Source of the DNA: Deltaproteobacteria bacterium
GTDB lineage: Bacteria; Myxococcota_A; UBA9042
DNA length: 31,174 nucleotides
Reading direction: 5' to 3'
NCBI GenBank assembly: GCA_020632665.1
Contig: JACKFC010000046.1
Coordinates: 1-31,174 of the forward strand
Position 1 is the stretch's first letter. Each line of letters starts with the position of its first letter. The translations under genes and the position numbers were made by a program. Positions 1 to 7,666 of this stretch are shown here, piece after piece. The notes under the pieces were generated by a model, which was not told where the DNA came from, did not search any database, and saw nothing but the letters and a program-made list of their open reading frames with translations.

Positions 1-1806
1 GCAGCCGAGAGCTTCGCCTTCGACACCGAGACGACGGGCCTCGATCCGCTCTCGGATACCCTCGTCGGCCTCTCCTTCGCCATTGGCCGCAAGCGTGCCT
101 GGTACGTGCCCGTGGGCCACCTGATCGGCAGCGCCGGCCCCTCGGGCCAGCAGTTCGACCTGCTCGGTGGGGGGGAGAACGCGGCGACGACGCTGGATCC
201 GCGACAGCTGCCGTGGACGACGGTGCGCGACGCGCTGGCGGCGGTGATGGCCGATCCGTCGGTCGGCAAGCGCGCCCAGCACGCCAAATTCGATATCCAG
301 ATGCTCGAAGCCGCCGGCCTGCAGGTCCGCGGCCTCGACTTCGACCCGATGCTCGGCGACTACCTCGTCGACCCCAGCCAGGGGCGCGGCCGCGGTCTCG
401 ACGCGCTGGCCCGCCGCTGGCTCGGCCACGAGAATATCCACTACAAGGACCTCGAAGGCACCGCGGGCGGCAAGGCCGGCTTCGCCCACGTCGCCATCGA
501 CGACGCCGTCGCCTATGCCTGTGAGGACGCGCAGGTCGTCGAGGCGTTGACCGAATTGATGTTGCCGCAGATCGAGCAGGAGGGCCTGAGCGGGCTGCTG
601 CAGGACCTCGAGCTGCCGCTTGAGCTGGTGCTCGGCCGGATGGAGATGCGCGGCGTTGGCCTCGACGTGCCGAAGATGGAGGCGCTCTCCGCCGAGCTGC
701 GCGAGCGGGCGCAGGCGCTCGAGGCCGAGGCGCACCACGTCGCGGGCCGCCCCTTCAACCTCGGTTCGCCGAAGCAGCTCGCCGAGATCTTGTTCAACGA
801 ACTCGGCCTGCCGGTGAAGAAGCGCACCGCGTCGGGTCCCTCGACCGACCAGAGCGTGCTGGAACAGCTGACCGACCTGCACGCCCTGCCCGGCCTGGTG
901 CTCGAGTGGCGCTCGCTGACCAAGCTCGAGGGTACCTATACCTCGGTGCTGCCGACGCTGGTCCACCCCAAGACCGGGCGGATCCACACCCGCTTCCACC
1001 AAGCGGTGGCGGCGACCGGGCGGCTCTCGTCCTCGGACCCGAACCTGCAGAATATCCCGATCCGCAGCGACGACGGCCGGCGGATCCGCGACGCCTTCGT
1101 CGCCGCCGACGGACACGTCCTGCTTGCGGCGGATTATTCGCAGATCGAGCTGCGCGTGCTGGCCCACCTCTGCGGCGACCCGGACCTGCAGTCGGCCTTC
1201 CGCGAGGGCGCCGACGTCCACGCGCGCACCGCCTCGCAGCTCTTCGGCGTGCCCGAGGCGGAGGTCAGCCGCGATCAACGCTCGACCGCCAAGACCGTGA
1301 ACTTCGGCATCCTCTACGGCATGAGCGCGACCCGCCTCGGCCGCGAGCAGAAGATCAGCCGCACCGAAGCCGCCGGCATCATCGAGCGCTACTTCGCCCG
1401 CTACCCGGCGATCGAGCGGTGGAAGGCACAGGCGCTGCAAGACGCCCAGGAATCCGGCGCGACCCGGACCCTGCTCGGCCGCCTGCGCCGGCTGCCGGAG
1501 CTGCACAGCAAGTCGCGGATGGCGGTCGCCGCCGCCGAGCGGGTCGCGGTCAACACGCCGATCCAGGGCTCGGCCGCCGATATCATCAAGGTCGCGATGG
1601 TCCGCCTCGAGGCGCGGCTGCAGCAGGAGCTGCCGGACTGCAAGCTGCTGCTGCAGGTGCACGACGAATTGCTGCTCGAGGTGCCGGAGGCGCAGGTCGA
1701 CGCCGCCACTGCGCTCTGCGTCGAGGTGATGGAGCACGCCTTCGCGCTGGAGGTGCCGCTGGTGGTCAACACCGGCGTCGGGCGGACCTGGCTGCAGGCG
1801 CACTGA
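1..1806 (+). CDS. polA: DNA polymerase I, C-terminal part (5' end outside window)
   Basis: Family A DNA polymerase that fills gaps and replaces RNA primers. The reading frame is open from the first base, so the gene starts upstream; 601 codons are visible. The 3'-5' proofreading domain comes first: Exo I has D8 and E10 (DTETTGL), Exo II has D98 (HAKFD), Exo III has Y172 and D176 (YACED). All acidic residues are present, so proofreading should be active. The polymerase domain follows: motif A at D378 (DYSQIELR), motif B around R427 to K431 (RSTAKTVNFG), motif C H554-D555 (QVHDE). The spacing of D378 and D555 equals that of D705 and D882 in E. coli Pol I. The missing part should hold the 5' nuclease domain. 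It ends TGA, 133 bases before the next start. Identification is secure; the presence of the 5' nuclease is inferred. Confidence 0.97.
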   Translation, partial: AAESFAFDTETTGLDPLSDTLVGLSFAIGRKRAWYVPVGHLIGSAGPSGQQFDLLGGGENAATTLDPRQLPWTTVRDALAAVMADPSVGKRAQHAKFDIQMLEAAGLQVRGLDFDPMLGDYLVDPSQGRGRGLDALARRWLGHENIHYKDLEGTAGGKAGFAHVAIDDAVAYACEDAQVVEALTELMLPQIEQEGLSGLLQDLELPLELVLGRMEMRGVGLDVPKMEALSAELRERAQALEAEAHHVAGRPFNLGSPKQLAEILFNELGLPVKKRTASGPSTDQSVLEQLTDLHALPGLVLEWRSLTKLEGTYTSVLPTLVHPKTGRIHTRFHQAVAATGRLSSSDPNLQNIPIRSDDGRRIRDAFVAADGHVLLAADYSQIELRVLAHLCGDPDLQSAFREGADVHARTASQLFGVPEAEVSRDQRSTAKTVNFGILYGMSATRLGREQKISRTEAAGIIERYFARYPAIERWKAQALQDAQESGATRTLLGRLRRLPELHSKSRMAVAAAERVAVNTPIQGSAADIIKVAMVRLEARLQQELPDCKLLLQVHDELLLEVPEAQVDAATALCVEVMEHAFALEVPLVVNTGVGRTWLQAH

Positions 1807-1939
1807 GCGCACGGAGCGTGCCGAGCGCCGCCGCCCCGACGGCCCCTGATCTCGATTGCGCCGCGGCCGCGGAAGTGCCATACCCGCGCCGCGCGCGGCC
1901 CTGCCACCTCGGGGGCTCCCCCGCCCGCCCGGACCAAAG

Positions 1940-3877
1940 ATGAGCGACACCACCACCACCTTCGCCGACCTCGGCCTGCCCGACGGGCTGCTCGCCAACC
2001 TCGACGAGCTGGGCTTCGAGGCACCCACCCCGATCCAGGCTGCCGCGATCCCGACTTTGCTCTCGGGCAAGGACCTGATCGGCCGCGCCCGCACCGGTAG
2101 CGGCAAGACCGCGGCGTTCGGCCTGCCGCTGCTCGCCCGCGTCGCCGCCTCGCTGCAAGAGGAGCCCGGCGGCGACAGCATCCGCGCGCTGATCCTCGCG
2201 CCGACCCGCGAGCTGGCGTTGCAGGTCACCGACGCGCTGCGGCAGCTCGGCGAGGGCATGGGCCTTTCGATGCTGACGGTCTACGGCGGTGCCTCGTACA
2301 CGCCACAGCTGCGCGGCCTGCGCCGGGGTGCGCCGATCGTGGTCGGCACGCCGGGACGGCTGCTCGATCTGCTCGAGCGTGGCGCCCTACAGCTCGGTGG
2401 CGTCCGCGTCTTCGTCCTCGACGAGGCCGACGAGATGCTGCAGATGGGCTTCATCGACGACGTCGAACGCCTGCTCGACCAAACCCCAGAGGGCCGCCAA
2501 GTCGCGCTCTTCTCGGCGACGATGCCGCCGGCGATCGCCCGCATCGCAGAAGAGAAGCTGCGCGATCCCGAGACCGTCTCGGTCGACGGCGGCCGCCCGG
2601 CCACCGACCACATCGCGCAGCGTTGGATGGCGGTGCCGCAGCAGCACAAGGCCGAAGCGCTGTGGCGTCTGCTGCAGGCCGATCCGGACGAGGCGACGCT
2701 GGTCTTCTGCCGCACCAAGGCCGGCTGCGACGAGGTCGTCGAGACCATGTCGCGCCACGGTGTCGACGCGCTCGCGCTGCACGGCGACCTCAACCAATCG
2801 GCGCGTGAGCAGGTGCTGGCGCGGCTGCGCGACGAGAGGGTCCGGGTCGTGGTGGCGACCGACGTCGCGGCGCGTGGCCTCGACGTCGAGCACCTCGGCC
2901 ACGTCGTCAACTTCGACCTGCCCGACAACGCCGAGGTCTACACCCACCGCATCGGCCGCACCGGTCGCGCCGGTCGCGCCGGCAAGGCGACGACCCTGGT
3001 GGCGAGCAGCCATTGGCGGCGCTTCCTCGGTATGGCGCAGCACCTGCGGGCCGACGTCGACGAGATTCGGCCGCCGAGCGACGGCGCCATCGCCGATGCC
3101 CAGCGCGCCGCGCTCTTCGCCGCGATCACGCAGGACCCGGAAGAGGCCAGCGAGTTCGACGCCGCGCGGCTGGCGGTCGCGCGCCGCTGGATCGCCGAGG
3201 CGACCGAAGACGGCAGCATGGAGGTCGCCGAGCTCGCTGCGCTCGCGCTGATCCGCCTCGCCGACGTGCGCGGTGTGGCGCTGCTCGCCGACGTCGAGCG
3301 CGCGTTGCCCGATTGGGCCACCGATCGTGCGGGTCCACGCAACCTGCGAGCCGGCAAGCTCGACCGACCGAATCAGGGCGGCGGCCGGGAGCGGCCCGAG
3401 CGGCCCGAGCGCCCCCAGCGCGGCGGCCACGACCACGGCGGACCGGACCGTGGCGGCTACGACGATCGCGGCGGCCAGCGCGGCGGCTACGACGATCGCG
3501 GCGGCCAGCGCGGCGGCTACGACGATCGCGGCGGCCAGCGCGGCGGCTACGACGCCCCGAGCGACGAGGGCCACGTCGAGCTCTTCCTGCCGGTCGGCGA
3601 GAACCGCCGGGTGACGCCGGCCGACCTGGTCGGCGCGATCGCCAGCGCCGCCGATATCCCGGGGCGGGCGATCGGCAAGATCCGCATCCACGACAAAGTC
3701 AGCTTCGTCGCGATGCCCGAGGAGCTGGCGCAACAGCTGCTCGAGCGGGTCGAAGCGCTGCAGATCCGCGGCATGAAGGTCGCCGTCCTGCGCGCCCGCG
3801 CGCCGAACGACAACGGCCCGCGCAACGAGCGCCCGCGCCGCGGCCCGCCGCCCGGTCGAGGGCGTCGGCGCGGTTAG
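1940..3877 (+). CDS. DEAD-box ATP-dependent RNA helicase, CsdA/DbpA-like
   Basis: ATP-dependent RNA unwinding, probably in ribosome assembly or cold-stress RNA remodelling. 645 residues from the ATG at 1940; an upstream in-frame extension would add a low-complexity, non-family N-terminus, while this start leads straight into the Q motif (GFEAPTPIQ, Q33). Walker A is ARTGSGKT (K56), then PTRELALQ, DEAD (161-164), SAT (192-194), VATDVAARGLD, and HRIGRTGRAGR from H336. After the two RecA domains comes a helical stretch, then a glycine/arginine-rich linker with three identical decapeptide repeats. A DbpA-type RNA-binding domain follows from about residue 545 (HVELFLPVG) to 625, and a basic RG-rich tail. 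This arrangement matches CsdA/DeaD proteins, where the C-terminal domain directs rRNA binding. No operon partner is evident. Confidence 0.95.
   Translation: MSDTTTTFADLGLPDGLLANLDELGFEAPTPIQAAAIPTLLSGKDLIGRARTGSGKTAAFGLPLLARVAASLQEEPGGDSIRALILAPTRELALQVTDALRQLGEGMGLSMLTVYGGASYTPQLRGLRRGAPIVVGTPGRLLDLLERGALQLGGVRVFVLDEADEMLQMGFIDDVERLLDQTPEGRQVALFSATMPPAIARIAEEKLRDPETVSVDGGRPATDHIAQRWMAVPQQHKAEALWRLLQADPDEATLVFCRTKAGCDEVVETMSRHGVDALALHGDLNQSAREQVLARLRDERVRVVVATDVAARGLDVEHLGHVVNFDLPDNAEVYTHRIGRTGRAGRAGKATTLVASSHWRRFLGMAQHLRADVDEIRPPSDGAIADAQRAALFAAITQDPEEASEFDAARLAVARRWIAEATEDGSMEVAELAALALIRLADVRGVALLADVERALPDWATDRAGPRNLRAGKLDRPNQGGGRERPERPERPQRGGHDHGGPDRGGYDDRGGQRGGYDDRGGQRGGYDDRGGQRGGYDAPSDEGHVELFLPVGENRRVTPADLVGAIASAADIPGRAIGKIRIHDKVSFVAMPEELAQQLLERVEALQIRGMKVAVLRARAPNDNGPRNERPRRGPPPGRGRRRG
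3452..3553 (+). repeat. 30-bp tandem repeat, three perfect copies plus 12 bases, inside the helicase gene
   Basis: Units start at 3452, 3482 and 3512 and are identical at DNA level; a partial fourth begins at 3542. Each encodes GGYDDRGGQR, an RGG/FGG-like RNA-binding, disordered linker. Perfect DNA identity, including wobble bases, suggests recent expansion by slippage or unequal crossing-over; the unit is a multiple of three, so copy-number change would keep the frame. Confidence 0.95.
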
Positions 3878-3971
3878 TCCGCCACCGCGGTCCGCGCCCT
3901 GTCAGAGTCGCCGGAGCGCCGCGTCCTCCCCACGAACGGCGCGCCCCCCGCCTGCCGTGAGCGAGGCTAAC

Positions 3972-4718
3972 GTGCGACTCCAACAGCTCCCTTCGCCCCT
4001 GCCCCCCCTGCTCTGTGCGTTGCTCGCCCTGGTCGCGAGCGGCTGCGCCAGCATCGCCGGACCTCGTATCGACCGCCCGCTCGACCGTGCCGCGCTCGCC
4101 TCGACGCCGGCGTTCGTCGACGCGTCGCGGGCGTGGCCGATCGCGTTCTTCGCCGCCCCCGAGACGGCACAGGAGACGATGGTCGAGGTCGGCGGCGCCC
4201 GTCGTCCGCTCCGCACCGCGGATTGGCTGCACCAGCTCGCGCTCGAGCTGAATACGACCCTGCAGGGCCGGGGCCTCTTCGACGAGCGGGCCCGCGTGGT
4301 CCAGGCCCGCGCCATGCAGCGCATGGTCAGCGAGGGCTACCAGCGCCACGGCATCCCGGACCGGGCCCGCTTCGACCGCGCCGTGCGTCTCTCTGCCGCG
4401 CGCGTGGTCTGGCTCGCGCTGGAGTCGGTGGAGTCGGTGCGCGACGGCAACCGCATGGTGGTGCGCATCACCCTGCATGCCCGCGGCTGCGGCGTCGACC
4501 GGCGCTACCGCGTCAGCCACGGCGGTGAGGACTTCGACCAGGGCGCCTTCCAAGCGCTCGGCCAGACCTTGCTCGGCGACGGAGCGTTCTGGGGCGGGGT
4601 GGCCCACGCCGGGGCGCAGCGCATGGCCCGCGCCGCCGCGGCGCAGCAGCAGCGCATCGAGCGCACGCCGGACCTCGGCGCCGGCGTCACCAGCGTCGAG
4701 ACCTTCACCAACCCTTAG
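3972..4718 (+). CDS. Lipoprotein of unknown function
   Basis: About 248 residues. The N-terminus is a lipoprotein signal peptide: short basic start, a hydrophobic core rich in Leu and Ala, and the lipobox LVASGC with Cys25 as lipid site. I chose the GTG at 3972 because a purine-rich GCGAGG lies just upstream; the in-frame GTG at 3957 has no comparable ribosome site and would add five residues. The mature part has no motif I recognise. It is mixed helical and strand, with a segment WLHQLALELNTTL, a stretch resembling a YajG/LptE-like small lipoprotein only in length, and an Ala/Gln-rich helix near the C-terminus. It has only one further cysteine, so it is unlike the cysteine-repeat lipoproteins elsewhere in the window. 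Function unknown; probably periplasm-facing. Confidence 0.8.
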   Translation: MRLQQLPSPLPPLLCALLALVASGCASIAGPRIDRPLDRAALASTPAFVDASRAWPIAFFAAPETAQETMVEVGGARRPLRTADWLHQLALELNTTLQGRGLFDERARVVQARAMQRMVSEGYQRHGIPDRARFDRAVRLSAARVVWLALESVESVRDGNRMVVRITLHARGCGVDRRYRVSHGGEDFDQGAFQALGQTLLGDGAFWGGVAHAGAQRMARAAAAQQQRIERTPDLGAGVTSVETFTNP

Positions 4719-4737
4719 TGGCGAGGAGGGGGAAGGT

Positions 4738-4761
4738 TCGCGAGAACCACGCTTCTCGCGA
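4738..4761. terminator. Hairpin after the lipoprotein gene
   Basis: A perfect 9-bp stem (TCGCGAGAA at 4738-4746 with TTCTCGCGA at 4753-4761) with a 6-base loop lies 19 bases past the lipoprotein stop. No T-run follows on the + strand, so intrinsic termination is uncertain; it could protect the 3' end of the mRNA. Confidence 0.4.
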
Positions 4762-4782
4762 CCTGGGGGCGCCCAGCCCCCC

Positions 4783-4842
4783 AAATAAAAGAAGAGAGAC
4801 TCGGCCAGAAAATGCGAGCCTGCATTTTCTGGTCGCGTCTCT
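4783..4842 (-). terminator. Intrinsic terminator of the cyclase gene
   Basis: Arms 4795-4815 and 4822-4842 pair at 19 of 21 positions around a 6-base loop (core CCAGAAAATGC with GCATTTTCTGG). Read on the minus strand, the hairpin directly follows the cyclase stop codon at 4843-4841 and is followed by a T-rich tract (CTTCTTTTATTT). This is the clearest intrinsic terminator in the window, and its AT content stands out from the surrounding DNA. Confidence 0.85.
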
Positions 4843-5488
4843 ATGGTTCGAGCACGTAGTCGAGCTTGAACGCGGCGGTCGCACCCGGCGGAACGTAATC
4901 GAGCCGGAGGAACTCCAGCTCCGCGTCACCGCCGGCGAGGTCGGGCGCGACGGCGTCGCGGAACGACTCGGTGACCAAGATCTCGTGCGCCTTGGCCGTA
5001 TCTTCCCCGAGCTTGCTGGCCGCGTTGACCTCGGCCCCGAAGACGTCGGCGTCACCGAGCTTCAGCACCCGGCCGCAGCCGAGGCCCAGGCAGAGCAAGA
5101 TGTCCTCTTCGGCCGGCTTGTCGCGGTTGTAGACGACCAGGCTGCGCTGCATCGCGATGGCGCAGGAGAGCGCGGCGCTGGCGCGGCGGAAGATGATCAA
5201 CATGCTGTCGCCCTCGCGCTTGAGGACGACGCCGTCGTGGGCCTCGACGATGGGCAGCAGCAGCCGCTCGGACTCGAAGATCGTCTGCAGGAAGTGGACG
5301 ATGCCGAAGCGCTCGACCCGGCGAGAGAAGCCGGCGAGGTCGGTGAACATGATGGCCCAGGTCTCGCCGAAGAGGTCCCAGATGCGCTCGTCGATGCGGG
5401 CCTTGTCCGCCCCTGGCTGCAGTCGCTCGGCGATCAACCGCTGTAGCCGCCCCTCCGACGCCGACCATTGGATCCCTTCTCGACTCAT
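4841..5488 (-). CDS. Stand-alone class III adenylate cyclase-like protein
   Basis: 215 residues, soluble, with no membrane segment: a short helical N-terminus (residues 1-43), then a cyclase homology domain. Metal-binding Asp50 sits in MFTDLAGFS and Asp94 in KREGDSM. K90 and D148 occupy the adenine-specifying positions (counterparts of K938 and D1018 of mammalian adenylyl cyclase), so ATP is the expected substrate and cAMP the product. Asn155 (EVNAAS) is present, but the usual transition-state Arg is Lys159, which may lower activity. The C-terminal part carries LGEDTAKAHEILVT, a stretch common in bacterial cyclase-domain proteins. A good ribosome site (AGGAG) precedes the ATG. It is monocistronic, divergent from the epimerase gene, and class III cyclases act as dimers. 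Whether it is catalytic or a degenerate sensor is open. Confidence 0.88.
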   Translation of the reverse strand: MSREGIQWSASEGRLQRLIAERLQPGADKARIDERIWDLFGETWAIMFTDLAGFSRRVERFGIVHFLQTIFESERLLLPIVEAHDGVVLKREGDSMLIIFRRASAALSCAIAMQRSLVVYNRDKPAEEDILLCLGLGCGRVLKLGDADVFGAEVNAASKLGEDTAKAHEILVTESFRDAVAPDLAGGDAELEFLRLDYVPPGATAAFKLDYVLEP

Positions 5489-5632
5489 GGCTGCTCCTGC
5501 TCCGCGCGCCTGCGGATTGGACGAGACGGCGCGAGCCTATCGCTCTGCGGCCACGCTTCCAAGCAGAGGTGCGGCTTGCCGGCCTCGTCGACGTGGCCGA
5601 TACTCCGCGCCCCGCAACGAGAGGAGCCTGCC
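5489..5632. promoter_or_regulatory. Divergent intergenic region, cyclase and epimerase genes
   Basis: 144 bases between two divergent starts must hold promoters for both. A weak sigma70-like pair is visible on the + strand (TTGGAC at 5517 and TATCGC at 5538, spacing 15, which is short). A strong ribosome site (GAGAGGAG) precedes the epimerase ATG. No clear operator is seen. Confidence 0.3.
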
Positions 5633-6619
5633 ATGGCGCCGTCCATCCGCAAGACTGCCCTGAAACTCGGAACCTACGGCGCGATGATGCGATCGTGGGC
5701 GAAGATCGCCACCGGCCAGAGCTACTACCACAAGCCACAGGGCGTCGGCGCGGCGTTCGAGCCGGGCAAGCTCCGCGGCTATTTCAACGATATGCAGCAC
5801 AAGGCCGATTGGCCCGGCGACCGCGACGCAGACGGCCTGCCGCTGCTGAAGGACCTCCACGGCGAGCGCTACCTCTTCCCAACGACCGTCTTCCAGATGG
5901 GCCTCGGCCATTGGGACCGCTGGCTGCTCGGCGGCGAGCAGCGTCCGAGCCCCGACCTCGCGATGGCGCTGCGGATCGCCGATTGGGCGCTGCAGATTCA
6001 GGATGCGAGCGGCTGCTTCCCGTGGCCCGAGCCCTTTCGCCACGGCCGAATGAGCACCGACGGCTCGGCGATGAGCCAGGGCGAGGGCGCCTCGCTGCTG
6101 GTGCGGGCGCATCAGGCCACCGGCGAGCAGCGCTACCTGCAGGGCGCCCACGCAGCGGTCGGCCAGATGTTGGTCGACCTGCGCGACGGCGGCTGCAGCG
6201 CCCGGGTCCGCGGCGGCTTGCGGCTGGAGGAATACCCCAGCACGCCGCCCTCCTCGGTGCTCAACGGCTGGATCTTCGCGATCGCCGGGCTCTACGACGT
6301 GCAGCTGGTCGATCCGCGGCCGGAGTGGCAGGTCGCGCTGGAAGACACCGCCATCGAGTTGTGCCGCGTGCTGCCGGCCTACGACACCGGCTATTGGTCG
6401 CGCTACGACCTGGCGGGGATGATCGCGAGCCCCTTCTACCACGGCGTGCACATCGCTCAGCTGCAGGCCTTGGCGCAGATGTTGCCCCAGCATGCGGCGG
6501 CGATCCGGCCGATCCTCGACCGCTTCGTGGTCTACCAGGCCAATCCGCGCTGCCGCATGCAGGCGCTCGGCGCCAAGGTCGGGCAGAAGCTCGTCGACCC
6601 GCCGCGCGCTTTGGCCTGA
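5633..6619 (+). CDS. D-glucuronyl C5-epimerase C-terminal domain-like protein
   Basis: 328 residues; the ATG at 5633 has a strong GAGGAG site. The protein resembles the catalytic alpha/alpha-barrel domain of heparan sulfate D-glucuronyl C5-epimerase: EEYPSTPPSSVLNGW followed by IFAIAGLYD (about residues 200-225) and then YDTGYWSRYDL (about 250-265), where family enzymes carry catalytic tyrosines. These enzymes flip glucuronate to iduronate within a polysaccharide. No signal peptide is evident, so the native protein looks cytoplasmic, unlike the Golgi enzyme. No polysaccharide genes are adjacent; a TPR protein and a giant lipoprotein follow after 105 bases. Other activities of this fold, such as lyase or hydrolase, are possible. 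Family call fairly sure, substrate unknown. Confidence 0.8.
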   Translation: MAPSIRKTALKLGTYGAMMRSWAKIATGQSYYHKPQGVGAAFEPGKLRGYFNDMQHKADWPGDRDADGLPLLKDLHGERYLFPTTVFQMGLGHWDRWLLGGEQRPSPDLAMALRIADWALQIQDASGCFPWPEPFRHGRMSTDGSAMSQGEGASLLVRAHQATGEQRYLQGAHAAVGQMLVDLRDGGCSARVRGGLRLEEYPSTPPSSVLNGWIFAIAGLYDVQLVDPRPEWQVALEDTAIELCRVLPAYDTGYWSRYDLAGMIASPFYHGVHIAQLQALAQMLPQHAAAIRPILDRFVVYQANPRCRMQALGAKVGQKLVDPPRALA

Positions 6620-6724
6620 ACGACGGGCTTTCGGCCGACTCGCTTCACATGGCGGGCGGGACTGCTAGTGTGTGGGGACGAACAGCAACGTCGGCCGCGG
6701 ATGGAGCCGGCGCAAGGGGCAGAG

Positions 6725-7666
6725 ATGCAAGGGAATCGGGGCGCAGCATTGCGGGCAGTCGCCACGGGCGTGCTCTGCGCCGTGTTGACGTGGTCGGCCG
6801 CGCCGCAGCTGGCGTGGGCACAGGCCCCGGATGCAGCGACCGTCCGCCGCGCCGAGGCGCTGGCGACCGAGGCGAAGCTGCTCTTCCAGCAGAAGGCCTA
6901 CGAGCAGGCCGCCGAGCGCTTCTTCGAGGCCTATACGTTGGTGCGCAAGCCGGCGCTGATCTACAACGCCGCGCGCGCCTACGAGGAGGCCGGCAACGTC
7001 GAGCGCGCCGTCGCGTTGTTCAAGGCCTACCAGGGCTTGCCGGATGCGCCGAAAGACGGCAAGGCCGAGGCCAAGCGACGCCTGATCCCGCTCGAGGCCG
7101 AGCTCGGCCGGCGGCAGGCCGCGGCCGCCGCGAAGGAACAAGCCGAGGCCGCGCGCAAGGCGGCCGAAGCGAAGGCTGCCGCGGCCAAAGCACGAGCCGA
7201 GCAACAAGAGACCGAGCGCGCGCGGCAGGACCGCGTCGCCGCCGAGCGCGAGGCCGCCGAGGCCGCCCGCAAGCGCGCCGAGGCCGAGCGCAAGGCGCGC
7301 GAGCAGTTGCAATCGCGGAAAAGGCCGATCGGCACGGTGCAGGCCGCGCCCGAACGTGGCTTGCCCTGGGCTCCGATCGGCGCCACGGCCGGCGCGGCCA
7401 TCGTCTCCGGCGTCTTCTTCGCCCTGGCCTTCGACGAGGCCGACGCCGCGCGGACGATGGAAGGCAACCTGCGCAGCGACGCCGACAAGCAGGAATACCT
7501 CGGCCACGCCGACGCCGCGCGGCGCAACCAAGCGATCGCCTGGGGCGCCGGCGTCGTGACGGTCGGCGCCGCCGGCTGGTTGGTCTGGACGCTGCTGCAG
7601 GAGGACGCCCCGCGCGCCGCGCTGCTCCCCGCACCGCAGGGTGCCCAGCTCTTGGTGAGGTTCTGA
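6725..7666 (+). CDS. Secreted TPR / coiled-coil protein with two C-terminal membrane helices
   Basis: 313 residues from the ATG at 6725, preceded by AAGGGG; this start gives a clean signal peptide cut after AWA (residue 32). Next come two TPR-like helical pairs (about 36-105: AYEQAAERFFEAYTL, ALIYNAARAYEEAG), then a long Ala/Glu/Lys/Arg coiled coil (about 110-205). Two hydrophobic helices follow (about 217-237 and 277-297), separated by a charged loop. The last residues, LLPAPQGAQLLVRF, end in Phe. The stop TGA overlaps the next ATG (TGATG), so translation is coupled to the giant lipoprotein. The same architecture and overlap recur at 16100-15366. Probably an inner-membrane/periplasmic partner of the lipoprotein; this role is inferred from coupling only. 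Confidence 0.85.
   Translation: MQGNRGAALRAVATGVLCAVLTWSAAPQLAWAQAPDAATVRRAEALATEAKLLFQQKAYEQAAERFFEAYTLVRKPALIYNAARAYEEAGNVERAVALFKAYQGLPDAPKDGKAEAKRRLIPLEAELGRRQAAAAAKEQAEAARKAAEAKAAAAKARAEQQETERARQDRVAAEREAAEAARKRAEAERKAREQLQSRKRPIGTVQAAPERGLPWAPIGATAGAAIVSGVFFALAFDEADAARTMEGNLRSDADKQEYLGHADAARRNQAIAWGAGVVTVGAAGWLVWTLLQEDAPRAALLPAPQGAQLLVRF

Noticed and set aside
1861..1872. Palindrome CCGCGGCCGCGG before the helicase gene
   Set aside because: Short self-complementary GC runs are expected at this base composition; no terminator tail or known operator.
6650..6665. Sigma54-like TGGCGG ... CTGC upstream of the first TPR gene
   Set aside because: GG to GC spacing is one base too long and both elements are degenerate.
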